Source: an uncultured Clostridia bacterium
GTDB lineage: Bacteria; Bacillota; Clostridia; UBA1381
Assembly: GCA_910585795.1 (NCBI GenBank)
Contig: CAJUFV010000240.1
Coordinates: 1 to 7,314 of the forward strand
DNA: 7,314 nucleotides
Direction: 5' to 3'
The position numbers and the translations under genes were made by a program. Of this stretch, positions 1-5,300 are shown one piece after another (the stretch's first letter is position 1; each line of letters opens with the position of its first letter). A model generated the notes under the pieces. That model did not search any database. It saw only the letters and a program-made list of their open reading frames with translations, and was not told the DNA's origin.

Positions 1-1208
1 GAGGAAGAAATAAAAAAATATACTGATAGATATGTCAAATTAATTGATAAGTTTGAAGAGACTTTTGGAAGCGGAGATAATATTGCATTGTTCTCCGCAC
101 CCGGACGTACAGAAATTGGTGGGAATCATACCGACCATCAACATGGCTGTGTTCTTGCAGGTAGTGTGAATTTAGATGTTATTGCCGCAGTACGTCTAAA
201 CGGTACAAATACGGTACATATACAGTCAGAAGGTTATAATATGGATGTTATTGATTTGACTGACCTGAAGTGTATGAAGAGCAATTTGATAAGGCGATAG
301 CCCTTATACGAGGAGTTATAAAAAGATTTGTTGACCTTGGATATAAAATTAAAGGATTTGATGCCTATACAACTTCCAATGTGTTAAAAGGTTCAGGTTT
401 ATCCTCATCTGCAGCATTTGAGGTGCTTATTGGCACAATTATAAACGGGTTATTCGCAAATAATGAAGTTAGTCCTGTAGAAATTGCGAAGTTCGGACAG
501 TATGCGGAAAATGTTTATTATAATAAGCCTAGCGGATTGATGGACCAGATGGCATCATCTGTTGGTTCTGTAGTTGCTATAGATTTTGATAGTACAGAAA
601 ATCCTGTTGTTAATAAGGTTGAATTTGATTTGCAAAAGCATGGTCATGCTTTGTGTATAATAGATTCCGGTGCAGACCATGCGGATCTGACAAACGAATA
701 TGCTGCTATTCCAGCTGACATGAAAGCAATCGCGCAATGTTTAGGAAAAGAATATCTTCGTCAGGTAGATGAGAAGGAATTTTATGACAATATTCAAGAT
801 ATACGAAGAAAAGTTAATGATGACAGAGCAGTATTGAGAGCAATACATTTCTTTAATGATAACAGACGTGCTCAGGAAGAGGTAGAAGCTCTGAAAAATA
901 ATGATTTTGAATTATTCAGAGCACTTGTAAAAGAGTCGGGGCATTCATCATATATGTATTTACAGAATGTTTTTTCAGTAAATATTCCGAAAAATCAGGC
1001 TGTTTCATTAACACTTGCCTTGTGTGATAAAATACTTGGTGATAAAGGGGCTTATCGTGTTCACGGAGGAGGATTTGCCGGTACTGTTCAGGCATTTGTG
1101 CCGCTTGATATGTTAAATGAATTTAAAAACAGGATTGAGGCTGTTTTAGGTGAAGGTATGTGTCATGTGCTGTCTATAAGACCTGTTGGCGGATATGAAC
1201 TAAAATAG
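1..1208 (+). pseudogene. galK: Galactokinase, 5'-truncated by window edge and frameshifted
   Basis: Encodes galactokinase (GHMP kinase family), the cytoplasmic Leloir-pathway enzyme that phosphorylates galactose to galactose-1-phosphate with ATP. The frame is open from base 1. It shows the galactokinase signature GRTEIGGNHTDHQHG (codons 35-49), with Asn where many galactokinases have Glu in GEHTD, as I recall for clostridial versions. After the break come the GHMP ATP-binding motif VLKGSGLSSSAA (381-416), the likely catalytic Asp in GLMDQ (codon 543-545), the C-terminal glycine motif VHGGGFAGTVQAF (about 1059-1097) and the ending SIRPVGGYELK. The first frame stops at 298-300 after running out of family-like sequence near 268. 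The remainder is in another frame, readable from a GTG at 270. Restoring one G at 270-271 joins DLTDLK to VYEEQFDKAIALIRGV as the family expects. About 402 residues are visible, so perhaps 25-30 N-terminal residues are missing. Either real inactivation or a sequencing error; the 312-codon downstream piece alone lacks the substrate-binding N-terminus. Confidence 0.92.
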
Positions 1209-1219
1209 AATTTCTGTTT

Positions 1220-1256
1220 AGCAGACTGTAATAAAAAATTGCAGTCTGTTTTTCTA
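1220..1256 (+). terminator. Rho-independent terminator of galK
   Basis: Twelve bases after the galK stop, CAGACTG (1222-1228) pairs perfectly with CAGTCTG (1242-1248). The stem extends outward by a G-U and an A-U pair and inward by a U-G and two A-U pairs, leaving a loop of about seven bases (TAAAAAA). The 3' arm runs straight into a T-tract (1249-1253, then C and more T). The reverse strand has no equivalent T-tract, so this terminator works for galK only and separates it from the downstream genes. Confidence 0.87.
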
Positions 1257-1282
1257 TTTTATAAGTGATAATTGACGACACA

Positions 1283-1310
1283 TTGACAGTAAAAAATGCT
1301 GTCATATACT
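1283..1310 (+). promoter_or_regulatory. Sigma-A type promoter for the exported-protein genes
   Basis: A perfect -35 box TTGACA (1283-1288) and a -10 box TATACT (1305-1310) are separated by 16 bp, one below the optimum. The predicted start of transcription is near 1317, giving a leader of about 55 bases before the ATG at 1373. A second ATTGAC copy lies 11 bp upstream (1271-1276), forming a direct repeat with 1282-1287. The promoter is the only good one I see between the galK terminator and the RHS gene, so it probably served all three downstream genes. Confidence 0.72.
1284..1304. repeat. Inverted repeat in the promoter spacer, possible operator
   Basis: TGACAG (1284-1289) and CTGTCA (1299-1304) are perfect inverted copies separated by nine bases. 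The left arm overlaps the -35 box and the right arm abuts the -10 box. A second, overlapping pair is ACAGTA (1286-1291) with TACTGT (1307-1312). Such placement would suit a dimeric repressor that blocks RNA polymerase, but arms of six bases can occur by chance. No regulator is identified. Confidence 0.4.
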
Positions 1311-1372
1311 GTAAATATATCTCTGTAAAGGAAGAATAATAGCTATTTTGTATTAAATAGAGGTTGAGCAAT

Positions 1373-1901
1373 ATGAAGAAAAAGAATAAAATTTTATTAT
1401 TGTGTTTAATAATCGATATAATAATAACAGCAACAATATGTTCAGCATTAGAAACAGACGGCAATGTATATTATGATTTTGAAGATAGAACATGGTCTTG
1501 GGATACGTTGTACAATAATCCTGCGTGAGATTTTGAGACAGAAGAAAATGGAAATAAGTATATCAATTTAAGATATAATGGACACGCAAACAGAGATAGA
1601 GCGTATTTTGATGCTATTGTATATAAGGCAGATGCATCACAAAAAATTATACAAACCTACGGTATCCTTATGTTAATAGAGGCACAAAAGCAACATTTAT
1701 TTCTTAGGATTAGGTAGCGATAATGCATTAACTCTTTTACCTCAGACAGATACTGTATGGAGTTTGGAAAATGTAAAAGATGGAATTTCTGTTAGTGAAT
1801 CCACCGGTATATGGACAGCATCAAGCTTTGCTAAACCCGGGGGTGTTGTTAAAGCTGTAAAAATAGTTGGAGATACTAAATATAAGAAAAATTTGCGATA
1901 A
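1373..1901 (+). pseudogene. Decayed gene for a small exported protein of unknown function
   Basis: Starts at ATG 1373 behind AGAGG (1359-1363), about nine bases upstream. The first residues form a clear signal peptide (MKKKNKILLLCLIIDII, likely cleaved near CSA-LE), then NVYYDFEDRTWSWDTLYNNP. An in-frame TGA at 1526-1528 stops it after 51 codons, probably a former Trp (TGG). The frame then continues as DFETEENGNKYINLRYNG. Two one-base losses follow, apparently in homopolymer runs: the A run at 1641-1646, after which the reading is NYTNLRYPYVNRGTKATF, and the T run near 1696-1698, after which it is YFLGLGSDNALTLLPQTD and on to TAA at 1899-1901. Repaired, it would be a secreted protein of about 176 residues. 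The YYDFEDxTW opening and alternating hydrophobic strands loosely recall beta-sandwich (LamG or lectin-like) domains, but this is a weak guess. Confidence 0.75.
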
Positions 1902-1915
1902 ACATTACAAATTAA

Positions 1916-1923
1916 AGGGAGGG
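1916..1923 (+). promoter_or_regulatory. Strong Shine-Dalgarno site for the 1931 reading frame
   Basis: AGGGAGGG lies seven bases before the ATG at 1931. It fixes the start of the second decayed gene, and its preservation shows that this was a genuine translated gene only 29 bases after the previous stop, as in an operon. Confidence 0.75.
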
Positions 1924-1930
1924 AATATAT

Positions 1931-2375
1931 ATGAAAAAATATATGAGCATAGTACTTACTGCTGTATTAATATTATCGGCATTACGTGTGTGTGCAGAAA
2001 AAATAGAAGCCGATATTTCTGTTGAGGTTCTTCCTGTCCAAACAGAAAATGCAGATGTAGAATATGTAACTGATGAGACAGAAAATATATCTGAAAATTT
2101 AGAAATTGAACCTTCTGAATTATAGAAAGCTATAAAGGAGACTGAAATAAAAAGTGATGATGCAGAAATATATAATTTAAGTCCTCCGTTCACAGATGAA
2201 TGGAATAATTCCTCTTCTATGACAAACGGACGTGCTGATACTATAACTTTAAATATTGAAGCAGATAAGGACTATGATGTTATGCTTTATGAGAGTATCA
2301 GAAACTGTTAATGTTATACATTTACGCGCAAAATCATCAGGACAAAGAACCATTACATACAGAATGACGAAATAG
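1931..2375 (+). pseudogene. Decayed gene for a second exported protein, acidic linker type
   Basis: Begins with a signal peptide (MKKYMSIVLTAVLILSALRV, likely cleaved after CA) and a Glu/Asp-rich stretch (ENADVEYVTDETENISENLE). A TAG at 2123-2125 ends it after 64 codons, probably a former CAG or similar codon. The same frame then continues sensibly (IYNLSPPFTDEWNNSSS, then ADTITLNIEADKDYDVMLYE) up to TAA at 2309-2311. About 2290-2295 the family-like reading moves to another frame (VSETVNVIHLRAKSSGQ, then RTITYRMTK) and ends at TAG 2373-2375. Repaired length is about 147 residues. The DTITLNIEADKDYDVMLY segment resembles beta-strands of pre-peptidase C-terminal (PPC-like) domains, a weak inference. 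Signal peptide, acidic linker and a YNL...SPPF motif echo the start of the RHS protein 15 bases downstream (YNLMGTDLSSPF), so this may be a remnant of an older RHS N-terminus. Confidence 0.73.
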
Positions 2376-2376
2376 T

Positions 2377-2385
2377 GAGGGGTGG
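2377..2385 (+). promoter_or_regulatory. Ribosome binding site of the RHS gene
   Basis: GAGGGGTGG ends four bases before the ATG at 2390, with the GAGGGG core seven bases away. It directly follows the last stop of the preceding decayed gene (2373-2375) and fixes ATG 2390 as the start rather than the next in-frame ATG at 2408, which would delete part of the signal peptide. Confidence 0.72.
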
Positions 2386-2389
2386 CTTT

Positions 2390-5300
2390 ATGAAAAAACT
2401 AATTAGCATGTTAATAACAATATCTATATTATTGGGAAATATTCCGGCCTTTGCGGAGAATGATGACATAGAGTATGCTAAATCTCCATGGGATTCAGAA
2501 GAGGTTGAAGTAGCGCCTACGCCCGTTATACAAAATGACGTATATTATTTTGCGGATGACACAGCTTTTGAAGAAAATGATGAACCAATAATTCATACTG
2601 AAATTATACCTGATGATGTAAAATTACCCGAAGAAGATTACAATCTTATGGGTACAGATTTATCCAGTCCGTTTGACATCTCATTGTTCGCGGATACAAA
2701 TAATATAGGTGATATATGGAAAGAACAATTTTCTGTTCAGTTTGGTGATGATTATCTTAAACCATATAAGAAAAAAAACGATGGTCAGAGAATAGAAGGT
2801 AATACTAATCGTCTTATAATTGAGGAAACAGATTTGTCATTGCCCGGCAAAAACGGCCTCGACCTGATACTAAAAAGACATCATGACAATCAAGATTATA
2901 ACGAAGTATATGGTACATATAGGGGAGAGTCAATTAATACCTACCAACAAAAATATATGATTGCGCTTAAAAATACAAGAACCAATAAACATATATATGT
3001 GGCGTTTTATACAGAAGATGATGCTTACGCATATATGAACAATGGATGCAGGCTTCAAGAATTGAACACAAGTTATCTAAAATCAATTACTGTAAATGAC
3101 ATAACATATTCATATTATGATTTTTCATATATCAGAAATAAAATGATAGATGACGAAGCGTATGATTATTATATATATGATGACAGTATAAAAGGTGTAG
3201 ATTTAAATGTTAAACATGAAGACATAAGTATATATCATCTGGACAGTAGAAAACTATTTGTAGGAGATGAGAGTCTGGGTGATTATTGGAGCTTTGTTAT
3301 GCCTGAAGCATCATTATTTAAATATCGTTCAGATACTACAAAAGATATATATGATAAACAATTGGGAGATACTTATGATGAATATGATGGGGATTATGTA
3401 GGTTCTTTCCGTGATTTAAGCGGAAACGTGTATTTTTTTGAAGGTAATGATTTTTACAAAATATATAAAGAACATGCGAATACATATACATCACGTTATT
3501 CGTCCGAAGATAATAAAAATTTTGCGTTTGTGAGACTGTTCAAAACGCAGATATTAGATAATGGAATAAAATATAATTTTAAGATTAGCGATACTTGCGG
3601 ATATACATATTATATGTATAATAAAGATGAAACACCAAAAGAAGATATTTGGGAGCTTCCAAGAAAAAAAACATACATGAAAATAACAGCAATAGAGGAT
3701 GATTACGGTAACAGAATAAGTTATGAGTATGACAGCGAATATACTAAACTGACAAAGATAACGGATACCTATGGAAGAGAAATTAACTTTAACTATACTT
3801 CAGGCAGAACCACAATATCATATTTTGACGATATTGCAGGCAAGCTTCAAACTATACAATATGATAGAACAACTCTTCCAAGCTCTGAATTAAATAATGA
3901 CAGCCCCATAAAGTCTAAAAACATTCAGAGATTGACTGTTATAAATCAGCTTGGGGAGCAAACAATATATGATGCGCGTGAAACTACGGTTATCAATGCA
4001 GTTACATTAAAAGCGCAAAACCTCACAGACTATCCAGAGTTTGCTGACCAGGAAGAATATCATACAAAAAACAGTAATATTGAAAGAATTATTTATCCGA
4101 CCGGAGGGGAAACAAGATACAAATATCAATGTGTTCATCCTTATATGAAAGAAAATAAGGTTGTTCATGGAGCATATGCTGTAGTGGGTTCGTATGATAT
4201 AGCAGATGGCAAAGAAGTTAACAGAAAAGAGTATTCCCTTGCAGGCAATGAACAGTTAGTTACAATTACAGAAATCAATGACGGAGAACAAAGCAAAACG
4301 GTAAGCAAGTATAATAATAACGGACTTATTACCAGTCAGGATAAAAGCCTGATTGACAAATATTCTCCGCATTATTCAACGACATACACATACGGCGACA
4401 ATCAAAAACCGAAAATAATTACGGTAAGCAATAACGGTATAACAAACACTACAGAGTATACATATATCGGCCCTTTGGTGGAATCAGAAAAGACGGCTGA
4501 CAAATTGGTAAGCTATACCTATCATAAAGGAAGAAAACTAAAAACTGCCACATATATGAAAGCGGCGGGAATGAAGTATGATAATATAGTATATAGTACC
4601 GACTACGTTTTTTCTACAGAATTAACAGCAGATGGCAAATCAATAGAATATGAACGAATAACAAAGGATGACGTTATACAGTCGCAGATAAAATACGCAT
4701 ATGACAGCGAAGGTAATGTAATATCGACGAAGCAATGGACAACTGACAGTAATAATGACGGTGTGCTTGATGACAATGATAATTACACGGCTGTTACAAG
4801 CGCATATACTAATACAACTCAGAAAACTAAAGATGTTGTCAATGCAGTCGAGGACGTCATAAACGCGGACGGAGTTAACGAGGGCAGTGTAACGAATGAG
4901 TATAAGCTTAATATATACGGTTATCCGACGTATAATAAGGATTCCTACGGAACAGTTACAACTATTGAATATGACGCGTTAAACCGTCCTGTAAAGTATA
5001 ATATGGCAAACGGCGGTACAAAAACTATTGAATATAATACCGTGAATAATTATACCATAGTTACCGATGAAGCGGGTATAAAATATCAGTATGTATACGA
5101 CAGCTTAGGCCGTATAAAAAGAAAGAACCGTTTGCAAGGGGCTATGCTGTCTGAGCTTGAGTCATATAAATATGATACAGCAGGAAGACTAAGTGAAAAA
5201 ATAACGGGACAAAACGGGACATGCAAGGTACGTGAAACATATGTTTATGACTGCTTAAACCGCATAATAACCAAAAAAGCATTTGAGAATACACGAAAAA

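Noticed and set aside
262..300. Programmed ribosomal frameshift in galK.
   Set aside because: There is no slippery heptamer, no clear downstream structure, and galactokinases are not known to use one. A lost base explains it.
1174..1464. Minus-strand 96-codon frame overlapping the galK end, terminator and promoter.
   Set aside because: It crosses a clear terminator and promoter of the other strand, has low-complexity Ile/Phe/Tyr composition and no good ribosome site. It is a chance open frame.
1526..1528. In-frame TGA read as Trp or selenocysteine, because family-like sequence continues past it.
   Set aside because: The same gene has two later frameshifts and the next gene has a TAG, so a recoded stop would not rescue either. 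The other frames show no need for an altered code.
1931..2125. A real 64-residue exported peptide ending at TAG 2125.
   Set aside because: Sensible protein-like sequence continues in the same frame for another 61 codons after the stop, so the short frame is better read as the intact start of a broken gene.
1912..2193. Minus-strand 93-codon frame opposite the second decayed gene.
   Set aside because: The + strand has the ribosome site and signal peptide. The minus product is Ser/Ile/Phe-rich without domain features.
2255..2320. Internal promoter for the RHS gene around TATACA at 2315-2320.
   Set aside because: No acceptable -35 box lies 15-19 bp upstream.
4745..4780. Dockerin domain for cellulosome assembly.
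   Set aside because: Only one calcium loop is present and there is no paired second loop or linking helices. A single loop inside the YD shell does not make a dockerin.
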